The notes: generated from the sequence alone by a model not told the origin. A stretch of DNA of 64,000 nucleotides from Lunularia cruciata (GCA_948567375.1 OX419756.1:42856333-42920332), one strand, 5' to 3'. Shown: positions 36,212 to 49,900, counted from the stretch's first letter. Numbers and translations are program-made.

Positions 36212-38325
36212 ATGGACGGACTCGCAACAAGAATAGTATGTGCATATTTGTTTTGCAGTTGTCTTGCCGAGACGGGTTGGAGTACCAGTTATCCCACTCC
36301 ACCTCTTCCTCTATCTCCGTTGCCTTCGGCTTCACAGCTCAAGTTTCAGCACCGAGAGATGGCCCTGTTTTTCCACTTTGGAATGAACACATTCACAGAC
36401 ATGGAATGGGGTGATGGAAATGGCGACCCAAGGTCTTTCAATCCGACAAAACTGGATACTCGGCAGTGGATGGAAGTAGCACGAGATGCTGGGTTCAAAC
36501 TGGTAATACTCACAGTGAAACATCATGATGGTTTTTGCCTTTGGCAAACTCAGTACTCCAATTATTCGGTGCAAAGCAGCATATGGGAAGGTGGAGCTGG
36601 GGACGTTTTCCAAGAATTTACTATGGCTGCCAGGGACGCAGGGCTGGACGTTGGATTCTACCTCTCCCCCTGGGATCGACACGAAGAAACTTATGGTGAG
36701 GACTTGGCTTACAACGCGCACTACATGGCTCAGCTCCGGGAGCTTCTGACCAGGTATATGGAGCCAAAAACATTTTCTCCCTTAAGTTCTATAGGGAGTT
36801 TCGAGGCCGGTCTCCTCCAGCGTCATATGCTTTAGTGATTCAACAATCGGCCAAACAAAGAGATCGTTATCCGTTATAGTAGCTTCGATCGATATTTAAA
36901 TGTAGTGTCTCTATTTGCATTGACGCTGAATGATATCCTCAAAACAAAAATCGATAGTCAGAAGACACCGTGTCCTGCTGATGAGAGGCAACTTTGACTG
37001 AAGTGAAATTCTGCAGATATGGACCAGTTTCCGAAGTTTGGCTGGATGGTGCCAAAGGTTTTGATACAAGAAATCAATCTTACATGTTTCCAGAGTGGTT
37101 CGCTTTCATTCACCAACTCCAACCTAGCGCAAATATCTTCTCCGACGCAGGACCTGATATCCGATGGGTGGGCAATGAAAATGGTGAAGCAGCGTCCACT
37201 TGTTGGTCCATGATCAATCGCACAAAAATCACGATCGGCAATTCTAGTGATGTATTGGGGTAGGTGAAACTCCGCCTTCAGTACTTTTTGATCAGGTACA
37301 TCTGAGCTGGAAAAAAGAGAATTGTGGACGGGGTCATGTCTACAAGGTAACCATCTGTTGGTTACCGTTACCACAGAGAATGGTTGTTTCTCTCCGCTGA
37401 CCAGTCGGTACCAGTAGATGAGATTGGAGATGAATTTTCTCTTGGAATGGAGTTGGTAAACTGTGAAGGAAACTATACCCAATGACCTCACTCACAGCAG
37501 TTCGTTTAGTTGTTAAAGCCCGCAGAAATCTGATACAGGTCTCCGCTGTGATGCAGTTACTTGAACTCAGGAGATTCAAGCGGCATAGATTGGGTGCCAG
37601 CGGAGTGCGATGTGTCTATCAGACCTGGATGGTTCTGGCACGACGAGGAGTCCCCTAAACCTTTGGATAGTTTGCTGGATATTTACTTCAAGTCCACAGG
37701 AAGGAATTGTGTCCTACTTCTCAATGTTCCTCCGAATACTACTGGTCTAATATCAGAAGAAGATATTCAAGTCCTAATTGACTTCAGATATGCACTGAAC
37801 GATATATTTTCTGTCAACTTGGCGATTGGTAGTCAGGTAAATGCAAGCACAACTCGAGGAGCACGAATGATGGGTGATGCTGAAAACTCTCCCTTTGCAC
37901 CCACCCGCATATTGGAGGAGGATGCAGCAACATTTTGGTCTGCAGAAGAGGGAGAGACTTCCGCATACTTGGACTTGTTTTTTGAGACAGAGATCATTTT
38001 CAATACCCTGAAAGTCCAAGAGGCGGTAGCTTTGGGCCAAAGAGTTTCTCGCTACAGTTTACACATCTGGATAGATGGATTGTGGGAGATGGTCACCAAC
38101 GGTACGACAATAGGACATAAGAAGCTGGACTGTTTCTGCGCTGTCCAAACTAGAAGAGCCCGCCTTGTCATCGAGGAGGCCCGTGGTCCACCAGTAATTT
38201 CCTCTCTTGGTTTATATCTGGATACCTGGTCTGGAGATAATCGACGCTGCCGAAGAAGAATGAACATAACGACTTTGCACAGTGGGGTGACTGGTCCTGA
38301 TTGCCAGGTCTTAGCTAGCGGTTAG
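36212..38325 (+). CDS. FUC1: alpha-L-fucosidase, GH29, 3 exons
   Basis: This enzyme hydrolyses terminal alpha-L-fucose from glycans; plant members act on N-glycans (alpha-1,3/4-fucose) in the apoplast or vacuole. Exons 36212-36753, 37017-37259 and 37557-38325 give 517 aa, near the usual size of about 500. Residues 1-25 (MDGLATRIVCAYLFCSCLAE) form a signal peptide. The GH29 barrel follows with MALFFHFGMNTFTDMEWG, VKHHDGFCLW and FYLSPWDRH. EVWLDGAKG holds the likely nucleophile Asp191. IFSDAGPDIRWVGNE, STCWSMINRT and WVPAECDVSIRPGWFWH continue the active-site blocks. A C-terminal beta-rich region (about 360-500) completes it. Several N-x-S/T sites fit secretion. The second donor (TTGGG|GTAGGT) is chosen because phase requires it and the frame otherwise ends two bases later. 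Confidence 0.95.
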
Positions 38326-40183
38326 TTGAATCGCTTTCACTTCGAGGTCGCTACATTAGGTAGTGTATCCGACTTTTGAATGAAGAGCAACTAGACTAGG
38401 CTTGTTCCCGTGATTTGGAGCCAAATTAAGATGCGAACCAGGGTTCACTGATGTAAATGCTGCGAGCTTTCCGTTCTGTCATTCTCCATACCTGGTAGCA
38501 ATCCCGATTGGCCACACAGAAGTAAGAAATATGATCATTCTTGATGACCAAAAGCTGGAAATGAAGCTATACAAGTCCCGTATAGCTTCATTGTGTTCTT
38601 ACATGGTCTGAATTGTTGGTCAACGTAAGAAAATTTCTTGGCAGGAGAAACGTACAGAGAATCAAAATGTTGGCTGGTCAGGATTCTATTATTCTAACCT
38701 GCTGAAGTCTTGGTTGTCAAACACTTCGTTTGCCCTCCATGGACAGCATATAAACGTCTACAGCGCATGGAGTTTCTCCCTGGAGATATCTAATATATGA
38801 TATGGAGGAAAATCCACACTGTCCGTGTTGTGCATGACACTGGTCCGTTCATATGACGGGGTCTAGAAAGGTGAACTTTAATTTGAACGACATTGGTAAC
38901 CCTTGATGAACTTCAACCGGTTCTCCGTAAAGAACTTAGTTCAAAGTGTCTGTTTCACGGTCTGAAAGGCGCAAAAGTTCTAATGCTTTGATACCCAACG
39001 TGCACGATATGGTGGAAAGCTGATTCATGGACTCGAAAAGTGATCAGAACCAATTGTCATCGACCACACTCGAGAGTGAAGTTGGAAAGCCGGGATATCT
39101 TCTACGTGACTGGACAATTATCTCCTTGTTTGGGTACATGGCGGGAGCCAGTGGAGGGAAAAACTGAAGAACATTAGGAATAACATTGCAACGACTGCAG
39201 GCACCTTCATGTTGTAAGGCGCACTTGAGTACGAAGTACTAAGAATTAACGTCTAGACTTGATGAGGTTTGAACAGTACATACAATGTTTGAGGAAATTA
39301 GATTTTGTGCGGTTAATTTCGTAACAAAATCAGGGTAGCGAAACTATGAGAGTGCGGGTCGAATTTCCAGGAGTTTTATAAGGCTAGACATGAGCAGCAA
39401 ACATTGATGAGCGAGACTATTAAGGTGCGAGGCGATTTGAGAGAACTCTATTAGACTAGTGGCGTTCATGCGCAAATGATTTACTATGAAAACCGAATGG
39501 ACACCATTTGCATCAGTAGTGGAGAGTCCCCACACTCGGCGACAGCGATATAACCATGACAATGATTCTACACTCTTGTTCCCTGATTCGATGTTTCAAT
39601 CCTTTCCGGAAGTTTCCGAATGCACAACCATAGACTCTTACATTAATCTTTGATTCACAAGCAAGTGCAACCCATATACAACCAACAGGAGTGCGGATTC
39701 ACAAAGTGCGTGACTTGCGATCAGAACTTGCCGAATACAAACGCTGAGACTATTCCAAGGTGAGCGTTCTTGGCATGAGAATTGAAAAAATCTGGTTGAG
39801 ACTATTCATGTTGGGCTGGTGCTTTTGTTGGTTGGTGTAAGTAGTCTGACCCAGAGTAAATTGCGTTTAACGGTGTAAGTCCTTACTCGATTAAGCTTTC
39901 GATACTTGGAACGTCAAGACAAAATAGAATGAGAGCGTAGAGACTTTCTACACAGGAAAAGCTACAGAACGAAGAAATGTTTGACACGATCTTCGCTGCT
40001 GAAAATTCCCACTAACCTAGATTGAAATTTGAGATAAACAGAGCTCCTGCTAACTTAATCATGCCGCACAGTTCAGCAAAGCAAATTAGCTGTGCGGAAC
40101 AATTATTTGTATCTTAACCCATATCTTAGTTCTGTACACTGACTGCGGAGTTCACCGGATGCTCTTAAGGCAAGCACAGGATC
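38326..40183. other. intergenic, convergent gene ends
   Basis: This region lies between the 3' ends of the fucosidase (plus) and the BTB gene (minus). It should contain both 3' UTRs. I see no coding frame or repeat worth calling. Confidence 0.5.
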
Positions 40184-40471
40184 TCAATAATCACCTCTCT
40201 CACGTGTAGAGAAAGGCTGCATGACGTCCACAATTCCAAATGCCTGTGTGATGTCCCGGATGGTAATCTCTAAGGGTCGACAGTCGTCAAATACGTTCTT
40301 CAGTGCCTGTCTACCCACAAGTGAATGTCGGAATAGAGGATGTGCAAAGGCCCGAGCACCTGAAGGGACATTGTGCCAATTCTTTACAGGAGCACACACG
40401 GCATAATCCTCGAAGGTGTTAGAGCAAGTGTCAATATCTGATTGACCACCGCAAAATTTGGCTCGGCTCAA
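40184..40471 (-). CDS. hypothetical 95-codon frame downstream of BTB gene
   Basis: A minus-strand ATG-to-stop frame, 0.45 kb beyond the BTB stop codon, encodes a mixed-composition peptide (HNVPSGARAFAHPLFRHSLVG, RPLEITIRDITQAFGIVDVM). Composition is protein-like, but I know no match. It could be a small gene, part of the BTB 3' UTR, or the remnant of a larger one. Confidence 0.2.
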   Translation of the reverse strand: MSRAKFCGGQSDIDTCSNTFEDYAVCAPVKNWHNVPSGARAFAHPLFRHSLVGRQALKNVFDDCRPLEITIRDITQAFGIVDVMQPFSTRERGDY

Positions 40472-40918
40472 GTGTCATGAAACAAGAATCTGAACCAGCC
40501 ACATCTGTAAGCACTCTTGAATGCCTGATGCACTACAAGTAGATAATGACCGATATTCAAGGAATGTGAGATCCGAGAAGCAAAAGTAGCCAAGATTGCC
40601 TTGAACTGACGCCATTAAGGAGTCCACAAGGCATGCACTTCAGGAGCAGCAAACACTGAAGGCATAATAGTGCAGAGGAGAAAGCCTTAGAGAATCGTCA
40701 CCCATGGCGGCACGACCCCAGACCTGTTGTCGTCACCTTATCCATACAGCTCTTCAAATCAGCCCCCTTTAGGCAGTTTATGACTCCGCCAGAAAAGGCG
40801 CGCAGCTGAGAAATCCTCCATGCAAGGAAATCTTGTGAATTAGTCAAGAGCCCTTGAACTATTACTAAAGGATCTCAGTCAAGGGCATTGAAGTGTCGTC
40901 ACCCGGTTGACTGAAAAC

Positions 40919-43900
40919 TCAAGGTATTTGAGATATAGAGCCACCGCTGCCTGACTTTGGCTTAATTGTTAACTCGGCTCGTAAATGTAAAACGCCGTCG
41001 TGGAAATACGGGCTCTCTTCTGACACAAAATGCTGCCAAGTTAACGCAAACAAGTTACGATACCCGACTGCCTTTCCTCCAGTGAATAAGTAGCTCCCTT
41101 TCGACTTAGGTACGAACTCCCATCCAGGTCGCATTCGGGCAGCAAACTCGTAGTCGACAGCGAAGCTTACGGAGCCCTTCTCTTGCATGCCTAAAAAGAG
41201 TCCAAAACATCGGAACGATGCTTGCTGGTCCATGTTGCAATGGGCAGATAAAAAGAATCCCTGCCCGCCTAAATGAAATGCTTGCGAGTAAAGTCGCTGT
41301 TGAGGCCACAACGCTTTGCATTCCTCCAGCTTGAGATCCAAAAACACTACGCACTGTTGGAAAGGTGCGTCAAACTCAACCACCTTGACAGGTCTGTACT
41401 TGTAAGCCCTCTCAATATATCTCTTGTGCATGGTCTCCTCCATAGCGAGCTGTCGTTGTCGGTGGGGAGCCTCCGCTCGGAAAAATAGCGCTTCTAACAC
41501 AAGCTTGGATGCAAGGTCATGGTCAAAATCACTGCAGGTGAGAACCTTGCGAAGTTTCCTACTAGACATCATTGGGAAGCGAATCAGCCAGACCAGCCTG
41601 CCTCCCAAGATCTCCCTTCTTTCATCGGCTTTAGGAAAATGGCCCCTAGCCCATTTCAGTGCAAAGTCATAAACGGCATCCTCTGACGCGACTTGGAGAT
41701 CATCACTTGAAAGGACTGCATCCAAACCTGCAAGTGGTAACGCCATGACGTCTTCGGTAAACCTGAATTAATCAACCAGAATAAAGTGTTAGAACCAACC
41801 CAACCAAAATAAAGTGTTAGGGTTGTTGTTAGAACAACAACCCGGAACAGAATACGCGTAGAACTGAAGCATTAAAAGTTGTAAACACTGGCACAATTTA
41901 GACCGTGAAAGAAGCCTTCACTGAAACACAAGACCATTCATGTGTCTGGTTTTATGAAACACCCCTCCTTTCACTTTCAACCTATAAGAAGCTCAATAGT
42001 CGGAAGACCCAGAATGTTTGATGCGATTTCGAAAATTTGGTCAGAGGACTGAAAGAACAAATCAAGCTTGACCAGAATAGTCACAGGACAATCCTAGACC
42101 AGCCTAAATTGATGAACGATGATATCTGACAGATGAACGATGAACTCTGACCCACAATAATCGATATCAAGTAAAGTTTAGAGGTCAACATTGTTTGGTT
42201 GGCAGATCGACCACGGAGCAATATCTTCACAACTGACCTGCCAATATCTCTGTAGCGTGTGGCAAGATACATCCGAGCCGCATCCGTAAGAGGTTGAACA
42301 GCTTCAGCTTGTCGGACACTGGATGGCAATTCCAGATAGAGCAAAGCTGACTCTGGCGTCATGGGCATCTTCCGAAGTCGTTTGCTACACGTTCGCATGC
42401 AATCTGACACTTCAAACTTATCAGCCGCCATAAGAACATCTAGCACATTGGCAGGTTTGTCGGCTTGTATTTCACCACTGTACATAAATTGCAGCAAATC
42501 CATTAGTGCTGACTCTTCTGCACAAAAAGTACAGGGGGCTTGCGTCAGAATGCTGCCAACGATCAACTGACGGCGTGAACCTAAGCCAACAGAACATCAA
42601 GGTGTTTAAGGCAAAATCGTTGCTTCTTCCGTCAAGTGATCGATAAGAGAAACGATTCTGCTTGGACGAGTTTGAGTAAACCATGAGGAAGTACGGGGAA
42701 TATTATCTTTGTGACCACAGGACGGACATGATATTAAAGCCAGGTCCAATGCTTGATACAGCCAGACTCTTCAGTTTATGCACTATCCATAAACTATGCA
42801 CTGTTTGTATGAACACTAGGGACGATATGTATAAGCATCACCCTCATGATTTTGACTCCTTACTGGCATGAGAACATGATGAATACATCCTCGTTTAGGA
42901 CTGGATATTAGGAGATGAGAGCAGAAACCATTCTAGGAACGGGCAATCCAGAACTCATTAAATGCATATGAAGTGCATATGAAAGGTAACCAATATATAG
43001 GTAGATGACAGCAGAAGTCGCTCTAGGAACGGGTGATCCAGAACTCATTAAATGCATATGATCGGTAACCAAGATGTACTTTATGCACAGTGCTAGAATA
43101 GTGATAAATCCATAAGTAGAATGCATCGAATGTAACCTGAAGCAAAGGCATAATTGCAACAAATCGAGAACAACATATATCTAAAGGTCTAGTAAACAAC
43201 TTGAAATCGATAACAGCTATTAAAACGAATTCGAGAAATATAAAACATTATGTAATTGACCACCAGTAAGCAGTGCATGAACGATGAAAATCAAACTGTA
43301 CCCTGGAGTCGGGTAGGAACACTGGAGACACTGGAGGTCGAAAGTCAGGAATGAACCATGAAGCAGGCAAAGAGCGAGGGAAAAATAATAGGGAGGAAAT
43401 TAGCTGGGGAAGGGAGGAGCGCTATGGACGCTTGAGTCCTGGAACGCTAAACCAATAAGGGAACCAGAAGGTGGCCATAGTAAACCTCCACGAAAGCACA
43501 TACGACTTCATCAGTGCCTCACTGCAGTGGCGAAGTAGCTGAGCAAATGTCAGTACTCCTCATACCGAGTTTCTGCTCGAAAACTCATGAGTGCCAAGGC
43601 TCAAACTCATGAAAGGTAACCAAGATATGCTCAAACCGAGAAGAGTGATAAATCCAGAAAGTAGATGAACGGACTCAACAAAACGAATGCAACCTGAAGC
43701 AAAGGCATAATAGCAACATATCGAGAACAACATATATAAAGAACTAGTAAGCAACGCGTATTTGCTGACAGCTATGCAACATAAGTCGAGAAATATAATA
43801 TATTGGGTAATCGACCACCTACAAGCAACGCTTGAACGGTGAAAGTAAGCTAAAGTCTGAAGTCGAGCAGGAACCTGGAGATCGACAGTCATGTATAAAC

Positions 43901-46900
43901 CATGAAACAAGCAAACAGCGAGCGAATAGTAATAGAGAGGGAATTAGTTGAGGACGGGAGGAGCGGAGCGAAGCTGGATCGAAGTGGATGTGGTTTTGTC
44001 TGAGACGGAGCACAGCGTAACAGGACTGGATTTAGAGAAATGAGGAAAGAAGCCGTTCGATGAACGAGAGATCCAGAACTCATTGAATGCAAATGATATG
44101 CAAGATATGTTTTGTCTACAAGATAACGAACATCTGATCGAATGATAACATAAATAAACGTAACCTGGAAACATATCAAGAGTAACACCTATGTATAAGT
44201 AGCATACATCGTAACAGGACTGGATATAGTATAACACAACTGGATATTAGGACAAGAGAGCGAAAGGAAAGAGGACTGGATATAGAGAAATGAGGACAGA
44301 AGCCGTTCATCGAACGGGAGATCCAGAACTCATTGAATGCAAATGAGATGCAAGATATGTGATGTACACAAGATAAAGACCATCTGATCGAATGAAAGCA
44401 TACGTAAACTTAATCTGGAAACATTTCAAGAGCAACACCTATATACAAGTAGCATGCTTCGAAGAAAATGGAAACAGAACAATAGCGCACGTAGAGAAAT
44501 TAAATCAACAGGAAAAACGACGACTTGACGAGCCAGACTAAAAAGATTAAGATAAACAGAGGTCGAGAGTCATGTAGAAGCCTGGAAATCTAAACTCATG
44601 GAAGATCCGCGAGTCAGCAGACCGAGACTATGAAATCGCTCAGAGAACGAGCGAAGGAGCGAAAGAGGACTGGATATAGAGGATTAAGGACAGAAGCCGT
44701 TCATTAAACGGGAGATCCAGAACTCATTGAATGCAAATGCGATGCAAGATATGTAATGTATACAAGATAACGAACATCTGATCGAATTAAAGCATAAGTA
44801 AATGTAACGTGGAAGCAATCTAATCGCAACACCTATATCCGAGTTGCATGCATAGAAGAAACGGAAACAGAACACCTACATATATAGAGCAAAAACATCA
44901 TCAATTGAAAGCCTAGTAAATGTAACTTGGAAACAATCTAATAGCAACACCTATATCCGAGTTGCATGCATCGAAGAAGCGGAAACAGAACACCCACATA
45001 AGTAGAGAAATAAAATCAACAGGAAGAACGGAGACTTAACAAGCCAGACTTTAAACATTGAGATAAACAGCAGTCTAGAGTCAAGTAGAAGTCTGGAAAT
45101 CGCAAGTCGTGGAAGATCTGAGATCTGGATATAGTATTTCGAAATGTCCGTTATGAAAGCATGAGTCCTAGAACGCTAAAGAACTGAAGGAAGCAGAAGT
45201 GTAGGACTGGATATGACGTATAACAGCAGAAGCCGTTCAAGGAACGGGAGATCTGGGACTCAATAAGTGCGCATGAAGTGCATGTGTAATGGCAATAAAA
45301 TGAATGTAAAATTAAATGAAACAACATGCGGAAAGGAGATGAAGTGAAACACGCAGATCGAAAGTAAGGCAAAGCACTGACATCAAAAAGTGATCAGAAG
45401 ATAACCACCTGCAGAGAACCTGTTAATCAACGTGTAAACAAAAAGCGATAACCACCGCATGACCGTATATTGTGTATATAGTAGCATGCTCTATGAGCAG
45501 ATGAGTCCTAAAACACTCAATTAGTTCTGTATTCCATTACACAAATGCTAGACTGTATATTGTGTAGTGGAATACAGAACCCGTTGTAAACAACCCGGTT
45601 CCATATGCACGTCTGACAGGAATAAATCTGGACATATGATGATAACCCTATAAAGATCGTCATATCAAACAATTACTTAGAGAGGTAAGCATACAGTCTG
45701 CATACAGGTTAACATGATGTTTGTCGTCCATAGGTACTTGCAGTGTAATGTGAATCCCAGCAAATCCAACCTTGAGAGCGAAGCATAACTTGGTGATAAC
45801 ATTAGTATGCTAGTGCATAGGACTTGAACTGCCCGAGAGTATGAGCAATGGGATTAAACCCTGCATGCTCTATGTCAGCATGAGTCCATCAACACTACCG
45901 AACACAGTAAGGAAGAAGCAGTCTTTTCAGTATAAATCTGCATTATAACACCCACTACTTTGGCAATGCTCTTCGGGGTTCCAAGATAGCTGAATGCATT
46001 GCCAGTATCCCCGGTTCCGAGTTTTTTGTTCTTTTGCTCATGAATGCTAAGGCAAACTCGGTTTTTCTTGAAAGTGATGTTCCAACAAACAATCGAAAAA
46101 TGAGCGAGTAGGGAGGCCAGTCCTAGCTGTTGACAAGAAAACATTCATTAGCTCCTACGTAAAACACCAGAACGGCAGCAAGGAAAAACCAGCAGTCCAG
46201 CAGTCGGGCGGCAAGGTGGAAGGGTGAGTTGACAAGGTGGAAAAGAGAGAGTGAGTAACTGAAGTGGAGAACATACCCCTTAATTATGCCTGTAAGATAA
46301 ATAATATAAATGAAAAACAGAAAAGGAAGAGAGCGGCAGCTACCATGCTAAGTATATGCGGTAAGCAGAGAGCAATTGAAACACAAAGGTGGAGAACAGT
46401 GATCCGGTTAGGAGAGGAAGCATTGTAGGTGGATCATGTTAGTGAGATAGAGAAACATTCCTTATGTAGCAACAAAAAATACAATCAGGCTTAAAGACTA
46501 GTGAGAGCGAGAAGCACCCCTTATGTAACGAAAACCAATCAGACTCAAAGACTGTCATGTAGGTGAATCATGTTAGTGAGAGCGAGATGCATTCCTTACG
46601 TAACCGAAAAACAATCAGACTCGAAGACTGTTTGTGGGAGTTGTGAGAATGGCATAAAAGTTTACACTGTACATATAACGCAAGCATTTCATGGTGTGGG
46701 AAATGATACGTTCTAATGCTACCTAAACTCCTGTACCCCGGCTTGACAATAAGCTTCTCGCCTGTTTGGGGAAGAGCAGTACTACTTTCGAAGTAGGGCG
46801 AAGGAAGAAAACTTCCTCTAGAATAACTCCTGAATTTCTTACAAACAGAGTAATAGAGTAATCCTTGCGTCTATATTTTGCCACTAGTCACCGAGCGCTC

Positions 46901-49900
46901 GAAGGTAAGACTTAACAAACACACAGACTCCTCTGTACCTGTCAGATTGTGACTTAATTATCCCTAGTTTACAAACTGATGAAATATTAGAGAGAATATG
47001 CGGAAGCGTAATCGAATTTACAGCAGCGTAGTGCTTGATCGAATTTATAGCAGCGCAGGTCCTTTGTCGAATACATCTTCCTCTATTGCTTGACAGGTTC
47101 GAAAAAATTCCAATTTAGGTGGAGGCAATGGAAAACAACTTCTGTTCTAGTTAGTCGCAAGAAGTGTCTTGGGTAGATGCATCCATCGACAGCGTTGTCA
47201 GTCCCTGCATAGAAAACACTCGAAACCCTGTAAATAACTACCTATGACGAGGAGGTCGTCTACGTATCTCCGCACGTTGGTAAGATGTAGCAGATGTTCC
47301 TATTTTCCGTTAGCGATGAGTTGTAGGACGAATTCGAGTTCGTAGGTAAACAAGTACAAGTTGCCGACAAAAACAAGGCAATTGGTGCCCACCGGCTAGC
47401 CTTGGTCTTGGCTAAGTCCTTAACCTCCAAACTGTAGATTCTACAACAGAAAGTACAACCATGTAATGAGTTTTTCCGTTGTGGGTGTTTTGAACCTTCC
47501 CTACCGTTTTGATGGACTTGAGTTCATCCTCAGATTTCAAATCCCAGTGGTTGAAGTCAAGAGCGGAGCTTTCCACATACAAGTGTCTTTTGACCTCTGT
47601 GAGAGGTCAGTCTGCGGGCGAAGACTCTCCTGAAGAGGTTAGCCATTCTGGGTTTCAAATCGTCGAATCTAATCTTCGTTTGCAGAGAAGTGAAGTCGGA
47701 GGCCTAGAAGAGAACTTTTTCTAGACTCTTGTCGTTGTTTCCTGAGCGCTTTATGTTCTCATTTCCTTCAGTAGTAGTTTGGATACCCCCGACAAGTTAT
47801 CAAGGAATCCAACAGCAGTCAACCGAGATGTTAACAGATTTGAAGAGCTGAATTGAAATGTTGCTGATGGAGGGCATCATAGCCTTGAAGAACGAGCACT
47901 GCCATTTCGAAATCTGTTCAAGTGATGTGTCATGCGCTGCAGCAATATACCTGGAAGTTACTGGGGTTTTATGGAACTTCCATGCGGTGCATAAGAACGG
48001 AAGCTTGTCAGTATGCTTAGAGATCCTCAAACCAGAAGTTCTGGATAACTATGCATGGATATGAAAGATCTCATCTTGAGACAGAGAAACAGGTCAGTAG
48101 TCCCAGGGGAATTGACTTCCGCAAAGATTGTGAGTATGTAAAACTTTTTACATACAAACACAAAATTGTTGAGACACTTCTCCGTTTATGTTTACGAAGC
48201 CGTGTTTAAATGGTGGAGGAGGTACAGATCACTCTTCGAAAGCTGAAAATTGCCTACCGGGCGGTGTATTCCTGAAATCTTGGAAGGAACTTTGGGGGTC
48301 TTCCTAAGGATGTCTAACACTGAATTTCCATCAAGAATTTTATGCCGTAGAGCTCTTCAAGAATTTGAACGTAATTTTTGACACAGGCTACGAAGGCAGA
48401 GCACGGAAATTGTTGAAGTTGATCCGTAGCTCTGAACGGACTCCCCCGGGAGAAGAGTTCATAAGGTTTTGTGAAGATCTGTGAAGAGGCCAGGCCCCCA
48501 TTGAGGCCGAGATGCATGTCCATGATGAGGGTGAATGTGCTGTTGGTGGTGAGGGCACGCACACGGTTTGCCTAGAGGTCAGAGATGTCCAGCTTCGAAA
48601 AACTTCTCCCGTATGAGCGTAACTGAGGTGCTGTTGACCTAGAGTCTTCGCGTACCTGGGACCGTGGGAGTAGGAAGTAGAGCTCTAATTGAGGCCAGAG
48701 TGCAGTTCCGGACCTCTGGTAGTATTAACAATGTGCTGCAGTTTTACATCGTTCATGAGAAGGGAGGAGTAAGAAGTAATGAGAGTCCTTTAGTAATCTC
48801 TAAGCAAGCAGGTAACGGAGACAGAAAACGTGAACGTCTCTGAGAGAGTAATTTCTGTCTATCTGCATCAAAAGTAAGTAAACCTTAGCACAGTATTATT
48901 AATATTAAGCACAAAGTAAATAAGTAGAAGATTCTCAACTTTGTAGGTGTGGGGGAGCTGATGGGAGATGTCACAGAAACGGAGCAAGTTATTCAAATGT
49001 ATCAACCTCCTAACATACTTGGGGTAACCATAAGTCCTGGTTGTACGCTGGTGGTCGGAGATATCCTGCGTGTCTTCATCAGAGGAGGAAGAAGGAGAAG
49101 TGAAGTACGGCAAGTCCGTATCATCGGGATCAAGAGACGAGAGTCTAGAGAATCTAGACAAAAAGGGGAATTTCTCCGAAGTGTCGGCTATAGATTTGAA
49201 TCAACTATCCACGATATGTAGCAAACGAAAAATCCTGGAGGCCAATGGGCAATGGGCAATGGGCAAATTTAACTATAGCAAGATGTAAAGGACCATATTG
49301 GAAGGAGGAGATGTTAGGAGAGGCCGTACGTCTACCTATAGTCACGTGTTGGTACAAGCGAAACAAAGCAGAATTCCCCGTTTGTCCCACATAGAATATG
49401 TGGTTGGATAAACAGCCAATCAAGAGCATAACTATCTTGGTATCCGTAAGGCATACACAAGGCATTATTAAGGCATACATACATATCCGTAAGGCATCTT
49501 GGTATCCGTAGACAGCATATATTTCTTTCATTAATACCCCTCTATTATCCTCGAAAATTTGTCCTTCCAGAGAATGGTTTGTATAGAAGTAGTACGACAG
49601 CTGGTATTTACAGATGAGCATGACAGTGTAGAGCTTGTTTGCTGGCATTACAACTCAGTTGTTGAAACTCACCTGTGGCGTTGATTCTCAGTGTCACATC
49701 CCTCTGCTCGGATTCTCTCATTCCATTCGAGAAAAGCTACATACACAAGAGCACAGTGTTAAGTAAACAGGCCATTAAGGCACATCTCAACGACTGATAT
49801 GATTGGGGAAACTCGCCAGAGAAAAGTACGAATTACTCACTTTGAAGAAAAATGGACTTTTGGCCGCCAAAATAGCCGAGCTGATATGCAATATTCTAGT

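Noticed and set aside
36958-37491. 177-codon minus-strand frame over fucosidase exon 2 and intron 2
   Set aside because: It overlaps a well-supported exon on the other strand and has no recognisable product.
42900-45300. CRISPR-like array of direct repeats
   Set aside because: Repeats are long, diverged and irregularly spaced, and the locus is a plant intron.
47243-47270. Ty1/copia RT from the YVDDLL box
   Set aside because: The neighbouring PVGTNC and YLFTYE blocks and the KFHKTP region fit Penelope-like RTs, not copia.
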